Assembly (NCBI GenBank): GCA_039654915.1
Contig: CM077597.1
Coordinates: 28,246,001-28,310,000 of the forward strand
Length of the DNA: 64,000 nucleotides
DNA from: Aquilaria yunnanensis
Lineage: Eukaryota > Streptophyta > Magnoliopsida > Malvales > Thymelaeaceae
Direction of reading: 5' to 3'
Shown: positions 25,643 to 37,139 of the stretch, one piece after another
Layout: each line of letters begins with the position of its first letter
Position numbering within the stretch: position 1 is the first letter of the stretch
Notes under the pieces: model-generated
Database searches by the model: none
What the model was told of the DNA's origin: nothing
What the model saw: only the letters and a program-made list of their open reading frames with translations
Made by a program: the position numbers and the translations under genes

Positions 25643-26859
25643 TGATATGCTCATTTTTAGAAATGTTTTTTAGATGTTTTTCCTTGATAATTGCTAGTCT
25701 TTTGATATATCTTTAGTAAGAATTGGTACTTAATAGATTTATATTTTATTTTTAGCTATTATTTTAGCTTCTTTATGGTTTTGAAGGATTTTGCATGAGT
25801 TTTGGAGCTAAATTGCAATTTTTTTTTGCAGAAATTAAAGTAAACACTTTTGTGTTACCCTATTACTCGCCCGTGTTCATTGCCATACTCGTGATCTAAA
25901 CCATATCATTACGTGTTTTTGTTTTTTATGTTCTAGAGGTGAGACATGGCGTTGAACACGGTCGTGCCACAAACTATGTTCACTTGTCGTTATGGTTTTA
26001 TCGAATTATTTCTGTTGAACAGAAAGAAGATAAGAGAGAAGGTGAGAATATAGAGAAAGAAAGTTTAAGTTTAATAGTTGAAGGCTACTAGAGGCAATTC
26101 AGATGATTAACACTGATTAGTTTACACCGGAGTAAGGATATATTGAAGAACAAGAATTTCAGAGATTGAGTCTTCTATTTTTATTTTTCTTTTCTTTTTG
26201 TTCTATTTCTTTATCAGCATGATGGGCTAATTTTTTGCTCATGCTTAAAGCAGATGAATCCTTGGATGATATTATTGTTATGATTACTTTTGGTTTAATA
26301 TATTTATGGTTTTCTTGCTATCTATCCAATGTTCTTGATGTGTTGATTAATAGAAGCTAGCCTACTAATAAAATGTTGGATGATGAACTTATGCATGTAG
26401 TATTCTATATGTTTGTTGTGGATCACCATTAGGTAGAAGGGATATTGTTGGAGTTGGGCATAATAAACCAACATAATAGCTCCGGACTAAGGTGAAACCA
26501 AGTTGTTGGGTCGCAGAACTAGTAACGCATTCTTATGAAGCATGGTAGGACTAAAACCCCCATCGGTAACTAAACACCTTATTTAGTTATTTGTTTTGCT
26601 ACATTTGTTACTTTAGTTTAATTCTTAGTTAGCAAGCCTAAACAATCCTATAATTGTTGGTTAGGAAATAGAGAAATGTTAAGTACGGTAAACATCTTCA
26701 TTCCATTGGAAAAATGATCTTGATACTTGTTACTGCTAGACTTGAGTGATTGGTACGCTTGCCTATGAGTTCACACATATAAGTATAGAGAAATTTGACA
26801 CATCCACATTAAGAATTGAATTAGTGTAGCATGAAGAGTTGTGAATAAACAGCATCCCA
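25643..26859 (+). repeat. 3' LTR of Athila-like element 1
   Basis: 1217 bp. Starts TGATATGCTC right after the polypurine tract and ends agcatccca, matching agcatgtca in the 5' LTR. It is shorter than the 5' LTR because of internal deletions. Confidence 0.8.
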
Positions 26860-27785
26860 ATAAAGTAGACATATGTCCTAAAGAAGAAGATCCTAACATT
26901 GGAGCCTGAGTAATGGTTAAGTGCTTGGAAGGTTGATAGGTGCTTGAGACCAAGTGAAACATCATCACCGATCACAAGAAGTTCATGACATCAAGAGTGT
27001 GAAGGAACTAAGGGGTAAAAGGATAGGGACACTAAATTTTAAGTGGACCTATGGTAAGGATACTATTGATGTTACGGTAAGGGATGAAGGCAAAGGCAAT
27101 AACTTGGGCAAGTGTTCATTTGATGGCAAACTCACTAGAAGTGAGTAAAGAAATTAAGCTATTTAAGCCGTATTAATGCATATATGTGTGGACCATGATC
27201 ATGCTTGAGTCCCTTAAGTGTGTGCATTAATTATTGCTAAATTAGGTAAGCCATGTTGTTGTTGAGTTTTTCAGGCACTAGCCAAACATGTTAAGTAGTG
27301 TATGAGTGATGGACAGTGCCTAAGTGAGGTTCCTAATTGTAGATGATACCTTACAGAAGTAGAGCAAAGTTAATCTCTTGCGATGAGAAAATTAAAGTAA
27401 CTTTTAGAATAAATGTATGTTGAGGAGTGTAATTGTAAGCAAGCCCAAAGTAATGGAGCTGAAGGCTAAGCTCGAGGTAATAGGTCAAACTTTACTAAGG
27501 AATTATGGTGCGCCAAGGGAAAGTGAATCATTATTGTTATGTAAGGAAAAAAAGGTTACTTACACTGAGAGATTAAGAAGTAAGGGGTAAGGGCAAGGGT
27601 CACTATGAATCTTTGAACACTGAGCTAAGAGTAATACTTCCGTTAAGACAAAATTGAGGTCCAAGCAATCACATGGGCAAGGAATTGTTGAGAGTTCTCC
27701 AATGAAGGAGAAAGAAATACAAGTTAATTAGGCTTCATCAGTGCATATAAGTGTGGCACTTTGTTATGATCAAGTTGCCCTAAGC
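26860..27785 (+). other. Internal segment of the coding-empty element (second piece)
   Basis: No recognisable domain. An open frame at 26954-27148 is basic and low-complexity with no family match I can name. The composition resembles 30363-33150. Confidence 0.45.
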
Positions 27786-27790
27786 ATATG

Positions 27791-30357
27791 TGTAACAACT
27801 CTCCTAGAGAACTACTAGTTTTGATCTGGTAAGTATATTTTATTTTAAGTTTTTTTACTTAGATTCCTCAAGTTTGTATCTTATTAAGTAAGAAAGACAA
27901 GCTAAAAAAGGTAAAGATTAGTTTATAAATGTGAGTTGTCAACTAAGAGTCATAAGGGAAAAATAGTAATTTTGACACAAGTAAGTGGCATGACCATAAT
28001 TTTGATGACATTAAGGTCATGCAAGGATTTTTTATTAATTAAGTTAAGACCATAAGTTATTCTAGCTAGTAGAACGACCAATTCAAGAAAAAGTGCAAAA
28101 ATTTCACTAAGGGTTCAAATGAGCCATTTATGTCTCCAGTGCCTTAATTATCTAAGAGGCTAAGTATAGGAGGCATAAAAACATTGTTTTTAACCAAGAG
28201 GGATTTTTTTGAAAGTGTGTCTAGTGTCCAAAGAAAAATGAAAGAGAACTTGAAAGCTAAGAGACAAGAAAACAAGAACTAGACTTTAGTGGAGTTGGTA
28301 GGATATTTATTGCAAGTGATGGTCATTATTCTCATTCTTTTTCTTCCCAATTTTATGGCTCTCTCTCTCTATCAGATTTTTTTATTAGAAACCTCCCTAA
28401 TCCCACCAATTTCCAGCAAATTTGAAAGCCCAAAAGTGAAATCAAGAAGCCTCCAACTCATTCTTGGTGCATTGGCTTCATCTTTGCTCTTTGTTGCTTG
28501 TTTTGAGCATAAACCCTAAGGTAAGCTTCTTGGTTTGGATTGAGTTGGTTCTAAGTTGATTAAGTAGCTAGAAATGGTGTTGATTTCGAGTTCTTAATGA
28601 CATATCACTTTGGTTTTAAGTCTCAAACTTAAGAGAGCTAAGTTCAACTCAAGTGGACATGTGGAACTTATGTTTAGTTCTTACTTTGTAGCTAAATTTG
28701 AGGTAAGGGTTTAAGTTAACTTAACTTAAATAATGCATAGAATTTTATTATCACAAGTTTGAATGAAGTAGAAACAATCCCCATTTGAATTGGCTTTAGG
28801 GATTGAAGATTGACCAAGTTTTGTCCAAGATAATGTTAGTGCTTGATGTGTTGTTAGGCCATTGGCAACGCATTGCCAACCTTGAAGACGTGTTGCCAGC
28901 AACCTTCAAGGAAACTTGAGAACTGATGCCCTTGATGATGCATCACCAACGGCATTGACAAGGCTCTTGTCCCTCAAGCTTAGGGCACCTTAAGAATGTC
29001 TCAATCTCTCGGTTAACATCCCTAGGCTATTCTAAGATGTTCCATAGCTTCCATTGTGTCTAAAATTCATTCCTAAGTTAAGAATTATGCATTATTTAAG
29101 TGTTAGATAAGTGTTGTGTTTAAGGTAGGGCTAACTAGAGTGGTAAAGGGGTAAAGACTATTAAGTTGCTAAAGGGGCACTAAGTTGATTAAAGCGAGCT
29201 TCAGGGTCTTCGCTGGCCCAGGTGAAAGGTCTTAGACCTTTAGGGAATTGAAGAGGAAACCTAATAAGATCCCATCCAAACCATATGGTTTGGTAAGTAG
29301 GTTACTAAGGAGCTCTAACCTAAGCTCCAAAAGCTTGGCAAGTTGGACCACATAAGATGGCTAGCTTCCACAATAAGTTAAAGGGAAGACAGTTAAGATT
29401 TGAGAGGAGGTGATAACCTACTCTAGTACCCGTAAGTAGGACTTAAGGGATGTAAAGGATTTAGGATTTAAGGGCCAATCTCTCAAATACCTCCACCATT
29501 TGAGCTCACGGCAAGAATAAGGCATTATGTTGTAAGAAGTCCCAAGGATTATGCATCTTGCATATCATATATTCATGCATTGTATATTTATTATGTTATT
29601 TGTTTGTGTTGATTGTTGGTTGGTTGTTTTCTTGTTTATATGTCATATTTCCATGCTTGCTTGATTTTTTTTTTTGTACCCTAAGGGACCTTTACTGAGT
29701 ACATACATGTACTTATTCCTTTAAGTATGTTGTGCAAGTTCTAACGTTGAGCCAACAACTAAGTAGATTGTTATGGGCTAAGTTTCTCTATTATTTATTT
29801 ATTTTACTCAGAACCTTATGTTTCTAAGTTACTTATAAGATAATTTGTAGGTTAACTAAGTGTTTATGGCTTTACAATTTACAGACTAAGTGTGCATAAG
29901 GACAAGTGAGGGCTTTGCGCTTAGAGCTTGATACTCAAAGTTAGAAGCTCAAGTAGAAGATTTCAGTAATATTTTTCCATGTATATAGAGTACCATGTGC
30001 ACTAATACATTACCCCTATTAGGATACATTGTGGTGTTAGACCATTGAGTTACTTTTGGGTGGATGATAGTGTTAAAGAGTGTGCATAAACTGTTACTTG
30101 AAGTTGAAGTAACTAATGTTTTATTGTCTTAGCATGTTTTAAGAATGTTTGAAAAGGAATGCTCGAGCAATGTTTTCTTTAAATGGTTTACCTACTTGTT
30201 TTGAATTGCCAGGACAAAACGTATGCATATTTTTTTGCCCGTAAATTGTCTTAATTTACCTATGAGTAATAGTTAGCTAAACGTAACTAAGTGGGTCACA
30301 GTCCTTAAGAGTCAACAAGATAAGTAATTCAGGGCACTGAGACCCCGTTCTATGACA
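27791..30357 (+). mobile_element. Solo LTR of the Tekay-like family, perfect target duplication
   Basis: The 2567 bp segment begins TGTAACAACTCTCCT and ends TATGACA. The identical 5-mer atatg lies at 27786-27790 and 30358-30362. It aligns along its full length with the paired LTRs of the element at 50650-59529, whose length is nearly the same. There is no primer site after it, so it is a solo LTR. Confidence 0.92.
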
Positions 30358-30362
30358 ATATG

Positions 30363-33150
30363 TGTTAATTATGAGCTAAGTTGCTGAAACAACTTGATGA
30401 GTGGGATGTGCTTTTTGTGTGCATGGTTAATTCTAAAATGAGAATGGTAAGGGTGTGATGATCAGGCAGAACACCCAAGTCAGGTGCCTAAGTGTTCAAG
30501 GGATTCCTAAGTTTATGGGCAAAAGTGCCTAAGAGACTTATATAGGCATAAAATATTGACAGACCTAACTATGGTGAAGTCTGCACTGTGTGTGTGGGTG
30601 CTACTTTGTGGACAACACAAGTCATAGTTAAGGGTGAGTTAATTGGTTTGCCTAAAGCTAATGGGTTCTTAAACCTAGGGGAAGGCAAGGCATCATCCTT
30701 GTGCAAGCCCTTAATTGCACCAAGGGAGTATAGGACACATTTTGCACTAGCATTGCATATGTTGCCCACCTAGAGTGGCAGTTGAGTACAAGAATAAACT
30801 ATATTGATTGAGAGTGTTTGGGGCACTGAAGGATGATTCTAAGGGCCCTCAAGAGATTAAAGAATGTGGGGAAAAATCTCTAGGTGCCCGAATCTTGAGG
30901 AAGTATCCTATTGGTCAAAGCCTATGACACTAAGGTGAATGATGCACATCTAGACAACAGCATGAAGTTTGAATAAACTGCTATTACTTAGAAGCTTTGG
31001 GGGGCTAAGGCATAGTTTTATGGGTATTTAAGGGACTAAGAAAGGTGGAGGAAAAATCCTTAAAAGGCCAAATTTAGTGGAAGAAAAAAAATGACATAAT
31101 GCTCTTAAAGGGGGCAAAAACAAAGCAAAGTGCAAGGGTGTCTTGAGTTCAAATGAACAAGGGGGAAATGTAAGGCACTCAAGGTAAAAGAGAAAGTTAG
31201 AATAAGTAAGAATAATTTAAAGATGCCAAACATTAACTACTAATGGAGTTTTGTTGGTATCTAAAAGATGCCTACGTGAAGCAATACCAAGGTTCACCTA
31301 AGAGGGCTTTAATGCACGAGTATAAGGGTAAGAAAGTGTGTAGAGAACTCACCAAGTGTCGAAAGAAATTTTTATAAGAATTTAACTATATGTAAGCATA
31401 CATTCATATTTCTAAATTAGGGGAAGCACCATAAAAGGAAATTGAAGTTGAGTTTTGAAAGAACCATTCTTGAACCTAAGACAAGTTGTGTTCCCTAACT
31501 TGGGATATGAAAGGATTGAAGAAGTGTAAGGAAAACCAAATAGGAGCTATTACCTAAAAAATTCCAGAATATAGTCTAAGTGTACTAAAAGGTTTCTTAG
31601 GAAGAGAATGTTTAAGTCTCAAGTATACTCTACTATGAGGAAATCTCATGTTGAGTATGAAATGTCAGTAGAAGTTTATACAACTTACGTGGCTGAGTTG
31701 GGGTCATAAGTAACCTAAGTTGCTTGTAAAAAGTTAGGTGTGACTTGAAGTTGTACATTTAGTCAAGATCTTCAAGGTTACTATGTGATAAAGTTTCCTT
31801 GAAACCTAAGAAGGCTTGAAGAGCCTAGGAGCTTGTATTGGCCTCTTTGTCCTAAAAAGGCAAGCAAGGCACCCACGTAAGTATTATGGAGCAGTAAAGG
31901 CCAAGGAAGACTCTAAAGTAAGTCCCTAAAATACCTAAAAATGGTTACAATCTCAACCAGCCAAGGGTGCCACCATGGACTTTGAGCATGTGGGGCACAC
32001 TGAGTAGTCACAATAGGCATGTAGAAGGGTGAAAAGAGTTGAGTAATAACCCAAGTGGATGCTCGAACTCAAAAGGGGACCGGGTCCTTATATTGAAGTA
32101 GTTCTTAATGGGAGCACAAAGACCGAAAGTACAACAAGACTTAAGTGTATAGAAATCACACATGGAAGTGCCTGAAAAAGCCGAATACATGGCTTTGATC
32201 AATGGGTCATTGGTAATGAAGATACTCTTCCTAAAGGTTTATAGAAGAGCAAAAAGAGGTAAAACAAGTTTCTAAGGTCCAAACAGACCGATCAAAATTT
32301 TGGTTAAAAAATGTAAAATAAAATGCATTTTATTGGTACCTTTAATGATAAAAGCTAGGTGTTGGGTAAGTAGCTTATAATTAGCCAAAGACCATAGATT
32401 TGGTAAGGATTTCCTAGGAAAGTCAAATGGTAACATGGATAAGTATGAGTTTGTACCAAAGAACACTTAAGGGTTGGTAGGCCATAAGGACTAACGTGCC
32501 TATGGTGAATTCAAATGTGATAAGTTCATCAAACACCTAAGTGTGTCAAGAAGATATAAGGACTAAGGTGTCTAGGGTGGCAAAGTTCAAAAGTGTTAAG
32601 AAGCTACTCGAGACGGCCCATTAACAGGTTGTTAGATAGTGCAAAATGCTTAAGAGCACTATGAGGCAACAAGACCAAGGCACACCTAAGAGAACTAAGT
32701 ACCTAAGTAAAGTGTAAGAAATTGCTAATATTGGTTAAACTACCAAGGACTTAAGGTTGGTTATTCAAGTTCACCTTTGCAGATTGGGGTGAGAAAAAAT
32801 GGTAAGTCAAGAAGCCAAGAAGATTACCAAGGTACAAATAAGTTCCCTATATGATAGGAGTAAAGTGAAAAATACTCCTAAACGCATCCTTTGTGAAGGC
32901 AAAGGCCAAGAGTACAAAATAGCTCAAAGAGACAAATGTGCAACCCATAAATCTCACCACTAATGATGCTTATTAGGATCTCCTAAGTAGTTTTTGACCG
33001 ACAAGTTAAGATTCTAAGAGTAAGCTTATGACTAAGTGTTATGAATCAATGATAGTAAGAAAGAGATGATATGGAAATATGGGTAGGAAGCTCGAAGCAG
33101 AGTCCAAGGGTTATGCTCAATACAACTAGAATTCAGAGGACCAAATTTCC
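30363..33150 (+). other. Internal segment of the coding-empty element (third piece)
   Basis: 2.8 kb rich in ctaag, aaggc and ggtaag words, with several loosely repeated sentences (for example ggaaaaatc blocks at 30872 and 31038). Frequent stops occur in all frames. No gag, pol or host gene similarity is visible. Confidence 0.5.
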
Positions 33151-33164
33151 AAAGAAAGGGAGAT
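33151..33164 (+). other. Polypurine tract of the coding-empty element
   Basis: aaagaaagggaga followed by tt and then the LTR start TGTAATGGCTC. It is the expected primer for plus-strand synthesis. Confidence 0.6.
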
Positions 33165-33295
33165 TGTAATGGCTCTTTAAGATCTAAAGGTCAATTATGG
33201 AGGTAATGCATTTATTTAAGTAATTTTATGTGCTTTGAATGTTTATTTGCAAGCCAAGTCTTGGCATTAGAGAGTCTAGTACCTTAGTTTTCTTA
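33165..33295 (+). repeat. 3' LTR fragment of the coding-empty element
   Basis: Aligns with 12337-12470 and then diverges at about 33295, so the rest of the 3' LTR is lost or replaced. Confidence 0.6.
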
Positions 33296-33669
33296 TTTTC
33301 TTAATATAATTAGGAGAGAAAGCAATGGTGAACCAACAAAAATTAAATCTTGTTAGAATTTTCTAAGGGTATTAGAGAAATTGAAAAAATTTTCCGTTTG
33401 GCATCTAGGTATATAGATGCATGAAATAAGTTAATTGGTACAACTATATATTTTTTAAATGAATCTAGGAATTAAAATGAAACATTATAATTTGACTGAA
33501 GGAACAACATTTTGGGAGAAAAATAACAACAATATCGACAAATTGAATACTTGCGAGGAAATTACAATTTTGGGTGAAAAAGCACTAATCTTAATTTGGA
33601 ACAACAATTTCAATTAAATGAACAGGAAACGAAATAAAGAAATAGCCTTATTAACAAAATGAATGTCAA
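33296..33669. other. AT-rich stretch, nothing recognised
   Basis: A-rich sequence between the LTR fragment and the tandem array. No coding potential and no ends are visible. Confidence 0.4.
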
Positions 33670-34290
33670 TTTACTATTTTTCCATTCAGTAAAAAATGTT
33701 GTTCCATTCATATAGATTTGTTGTTCCGTTCATGAAAAGTGATTGTTTTGTAATATGCTATTCACTTCATAAAAAATAATGTTTCATAAATAATATCATT
33801 TCTTTTTGTAAGAAATGTTGATTCATTCATATGAATGTGCTGTTTTATAATATGTTCTTCACTTTATAAGAAATCATGTTTCATAAATAATAATGCTCCT
33901 TTCAATGACAAGTGTTATTGCAAGCATATAAATGTGTTTTTTTTTATAATATGATGTTCACTTTATAAGAAACGTTATTCTAAAAATAATGTTCACTTTA
34001 AAAGATATGGTGTTCTATAAATAATGTTATTTATTTCAATAAGAAAAGATGTTACATTCTTACAAGTGTGCTATTCTCTAAAATGTTGTTCATTCCATAA
34101 AAAAAGAAGTTTAGATACAGTAGCAACATTGTAAAAGGTGCAAGTCATTTTCTTAAGGTGTACTATTGTTTTTGTAGGATGTGTACTTTAATACACAATG
34201 GTAGTCCAATAAGAAGTGTTTTTAATTTTAGTAAAAGTGTTATTCGATTCATATAAATGTGTTATTCTGTATAATCTTGTTTATTTCATA
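33670..34290. repeat. Decayed tandem repeat array
   Basis: Four to five imperfect units of roughly 100-140 bp. Each carries a ttcatataaatgtg-like block, then ttataatatg, then ttcactttataagaaa, then atgtttcataaataat. Units begin near 33706, 33812, 33911, 34052 and 34253. Unit length varies, so this is an old satellite-like array or the subrepeat block of a transposon. Confidence 0.6.
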
Positions 34291-34870
34291 AGATGTTAAT
34301 ATTATGCCCAAGACTAGCTTAACTACAAATGACCATCGAATTCTTCACTCTACTGAAAGCCAAGTTTTAAGAATTGAGAAGAGAAATTGGATTTAGAGTT
34401 TTTGGAATGAACAACATTTTAGAGAATACTTTTGCACAAAGCAATTGTTGTGTTTCCAAGTCTGAATAGTTACTGGCATTGTTTGTTAATAAACAAGGTT
34501 TCCCAAGCCTTAGGGTCATGTGAAATTACAAACTAAAGTGAAATAGAACATTAGACTCGATGTAAGGCTAGAAGAAAGCCATATTCACAAAAAATTGCCT
34601 AAACCATGTTTAATATGTGGTTGGCTTTAAACATGTTCCAAATTTATCCAAAAAACTTAGAATAACTTAAACACACTCAAATAATATGAACTAAGTAGAA
34701 AAAAATTTCCAAAATACAAAAACTCTACACGGACCCTTTGGGGTGCACCCAGGTGGCCCTCATGTGTCATATGTGCGTGGTTGGGGTTTTCGAGTGTGCC
34801 TAGGTTCAAACCACTCTAGATACTTGTTGAACCTGTAGAATATTGACCTAGGTACTTTTAGACTCTATTT
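34291..34870. other. No gene recognised
   Basis: Mixed-composition sequence after the integrase end of the minus-strand remnant at 34871-35310. It may be the 3' part of that element, but no LTR start could be placed. Confidence 0.35.
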
Positions 34871-35310
34871 CTAGGTCTTGACATGTTGGATTAACCTTTT
34901 TAGCTTCAGTTGTCTTGAAAGGCGCCTAATGAGCCCCTGCAGCACATCTTGGAGCTCTTTGGCCTTCTTCCTCATAATCGGGCCAATTGAAACCTTTAAT
35001 GGGTCTTTGAAGCTTGATCGATTCCCATCATGTCTCCCTTCTTCAAGATTATTCATCCATGATTTTGCATCATCAAATAAAGATGGATCAGTAGTATTAA
35101 ATGTAGCATTCACAATATATTCAATCAGTAAATCTAGCTTATACGCATTGTCATTGATTTTCTCCAAGACTTGAAAAGGTACATCTCCTTTTGGATTCAA
35201 TTTAGTTCTTCATTGTGCTAGGAATCTTTTTTTCCTCAAGTGAAGTGAACCCAATCTCCTAGCTCAAAAAAAGGCTTTCACGCCCTTTTTTTGGCTTGAG
35301 TTGCATATTG
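34871..35310 (-). pseudogene. Second Ty3/gypsy integrase C-terminus, different lineage, broken
   Basis: On the minus strand, a basic segment is followed by LNPKGDVPFQVLEKI and NDNAYKLDL, then IVNATFN. This is the integrase C-terminal tail of a gypsy polyprotein type that lacks the KYVG/chromodomain wording of the remnant at 5745-6134. Residues 1-109 of the longest frame are open, but a frameshift and a stop separate it from the upstream part near 35200. The tail ends without LTR ends nearby. Confidence 0.75.
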
Positions 35311-35384
35311 GTTAGTCTTCTTCTTTATGTTCATCTATCCCTTCTTACGCAACTTCTAGATTAGTGGATTAAAGCTATAAATTA

Positions 35385-35625
35385 TTTTAAGCAATTTTGG
35401 GAAATTATAGATTTCTAAAGGTTTGGGTATAATTGTAAACCAAACTAAATTCAAGGTGATTGACCGTAATTTTGACTAACGGCTAATTGACGGCATTAAA
35501 AAAGCAGGGCGTAAGTGTATATTTTCAAACCTCAGGGAGTAAGTGTTATATTGCCTAAAATTTAGGGGGCTAACTGTAAGTGTTATATCACCTAAAGTTC
35601 AGGGGTAACTGTAAAAACCCCTTTT
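35385..35625 (-). repeat. MULE-type terminal repeat remnant
   Basis: Read on the minus strand it begins ggggtttttacagttaccc and continues with repeated ataacacttac phrases. I recall this wording from Mutator-like element ends in eudicots. No matching opposite end was found nearby, so it is probably one end of a broken element. Confidence 0.4.
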
Positions 35626-36290
35626 TATTTGCTCTAAGCCACAATATGAAATTTCCTGTTCTAGTATGGCCGATGGTTTGATCAGTGTATCAAATTTTGG
35701 GTAAATTTGTTTGGATTAAAATTAATATATTAGTTTATTGTTATATAAAGTGATTTTTTGGAATAATTAGTAACTTATTAAAATCTTATACTTTAAGGAA
35801 TTTAAAAATTAATTTTAGTAGATTTTATTAATTTTTTTTAATGCTTTTAGTAATTTTCTTCTTTCCTGAAGCCATGTACTTTGTTGTAGTTGTTTAATGT
35901 TGTATTAGTGCATTTTATGCCGTTTAACAAAACATAAAGAATGTAGTGCTCGCCCAGTTGGACTTTCCCAGAGCATGTGAAGAATTTTCCACAAGTAATT
36001 TATAATACGAAAAAGTTAGATTGACGTTGATTCATCAAGTTATTGATGATGTACTGGACTTTTTTAAAGAAATTTTCAACTTGTTAAGAAATCATCAATT
36101 ACAGGTATATTTAGCATTTCTGGCCGGGCAAGTCACATGAACAAAAAGATTAAAAAAAATAAGATAAACTTCAATTTATTCACAATTTCAAAGAATTAAC
36201 CTTTTTTATAATCAGTTGTGATCAACCAAAAATTAGTGGAGAAATCCTCAAGTTTCTTTGGCTCAATAACTTGTTAATCATTAGGTTCTA
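35626..36290. other. AT-rich intergenic DNA, no feature seen
   Basis: No coding similarity and no repeat ends are visible. It may include upstream sequence of the small open frames at 36303 and 36787. Confidence 0.4.
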
Positions 36291-36302
36291 GAGCCGTCCC
36301 TT

Positions 36303-36542
36303 ATGATTACTTTCTCTCCGAAATATCACCATCCTATTGGATTGTTAGCAAGCACTGACAGCCTTAGGAGGGAATACAGCTCCCAGCACAGCTATGGCTT
36401 GTGTCGCCGAAATCACATTTTTCATCGAGAAGCCTGTCTGTCTCTCATGCTTGCTACACTTTGCTTACTCTTTTCTTTCACGCTGTCGGCCTCCATGATT
36501 TCATTGCTTTTGTCTACCAAAACAAAGAATAAGATAATTTAG
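36303..36542 (+). CDS. Hypothetical 79-residue open frame
   Basis: Begins MITFSPKYHH and has a hydrophobic stretch near its C-terminus (LATLCLLFSFTLSASMISLLL region), suggesting a tail anchor if it is made. I recognise no family. It sits in one of the few parts of the window without clear transposon similarity. Chance occurrence is quite possible because no splice or conservation evidence is available. Confidence 0.2.
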   Translation: MITFSPKYHHPIGLLASTDSLRREYSSQHSYGLCRRNHIFHREACLSLMLATLCLLFSFTLSASMISLLLSTKTKNKII

Positions 36543-36786
36543 GATACTATACTTTTATAAATTTGTTTAACTTAGAATAACATTTCGAAGATTTGTTTGA
36601 ACATTTGGGCCGGTAGTAGATAAAATTTTGTTAATAATTAATAGTAACAACTATGTAGAGACAAAACATGATTAGCTCTTTCCCAAGTCAAGTCTCCCTT
36701 GTTTGTCTTATGTAATTAAGCTGAGTGCTGGCATTTTTTAATGACAATACTCTCCTCTCATCAACTAGAAATCCCCTCAAACCTCC

Positions 36787-37038
36787 ATGGCCTCGTCGTC
36801 CCACGGCATTGGTATAGCCTTGATAGCTTCTTTTTGTTTCTCTCTTAACTAGTTATACCTTCTGTAAGAAAGGAAAATGAACAACAACAACAACAATGGT
36901 CCCCAGGGCTGGGGCGGCAATAACAACAACAACAATAACAACAATAGCGGCAGTAGTGGCAACAAAAATAACAACAACAACAACAATGGTGGTGGGGGAA
37001 ACAACAATAATAACAATAACAACAACGACAACAATTGA
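36787..37038 (+). pseudogene. Small signal-peptide-like plus Asn/Gly-rich protein, two in-frame stops
   Basis: ATG at 36787 opens MASSSHGIGIALIASFCFSL, which looks like a short signal peptide or membrane anchor. The same frame has TAG at 36850 and TAA at 36865, then ERK and a second ATG at 36877. That ATG opens 53 residues of Asn runs broken by GPQGWGG, SGSSG and GGGG, ending at TGA 37036. The Asn runs are coded by AAC/AAT repeats. A polyadenylation-like signal follows at 37124. It may be a decayed host gene for a secreted low-complexity protein, or two unrelated open frames. The second ATG could still be translated alone. I know of no function. Confidence 0.4.
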
Positions 37039-37123
37039 GGATGGCATAACTAAGATCAATGCAACTATGTCATTGTTTCGTCTTCCATATCTTATCTAGG
37101 TTTGAATTTATGTCTTGGTGTGA

Positions 37124-37129
37124 AATAAA
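37124..37129 (+). terminator. Possible polyadenylation signal
   Basis: aataaa 86 bases after the stop of the Asn-rich frame, followed by T- and GT-rich sequence. Suggestive only. Confidence 0.3.
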
Positions 37130-37139
37130 TTGGATGGAG

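Larger units (their letters stand above)
14779..26859 (+). mobile_element. Athila-like Ty3/gypsy element, non-autonomous, with nested solo LTRs
   Basis: Parts in order: 5' LTR (14779-16201), tRNA-Asp-type primer site (16208-16225), gag remnant (16389-17840), spacer (17841-19474), Athila third-ORF remnant split by a solo LTR (19475-19866 and 23952-24400), 3' spacer with polypurine tracts (24400-25642), and 3' LTR (25643-26859). No protease, RT, RNase H or integrase remnant lies between gag and the third ORF. The 5' and 3' LTRs are clearly related but diverged, so insertion is old. I could not find a convincing target duplication at the outer ends. Confidence 0.82.
12337..33295 (+). mobile_element. 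Coding-empty LTR retrotransposon (LARD-like), heavily nested, 3' end truncated
   Basis: A 5' LTR (12337-14217) is followed by a tRNA-iMet-type primer site (14220-14231). At the other end a polypurine tract (33151-33164) is followed by sequence matching the start of the 5' LTR (33165-33295). Removing the nested insertions (14779-26859 and 27791-30357) leaves about 4.3 kb of internal sequence in three pieces: 14232-14778, 26860-27785 and 30363-33150. None shows gag or pol similarity. The element sits in the integrase region of an older minus-strand gypsy element. LTR starts and primer site suggest kinship with the Tekay-like family at 50650-59529. Confidence 0.65.

Noticed and set aside
14774..26864. 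Target duplication for Athila-like element 1
   Set aside because: Left gcaaa and right ataaa agree at only three of five positions and the left LTR start is mutated, so no duplication is claimed.
36849..37059. Leu- or Val/Ile-rich frames on the minus strand
   Set aside because: They are the antisense of the AAC/AAT repeat that codes the Asn-rich frame.
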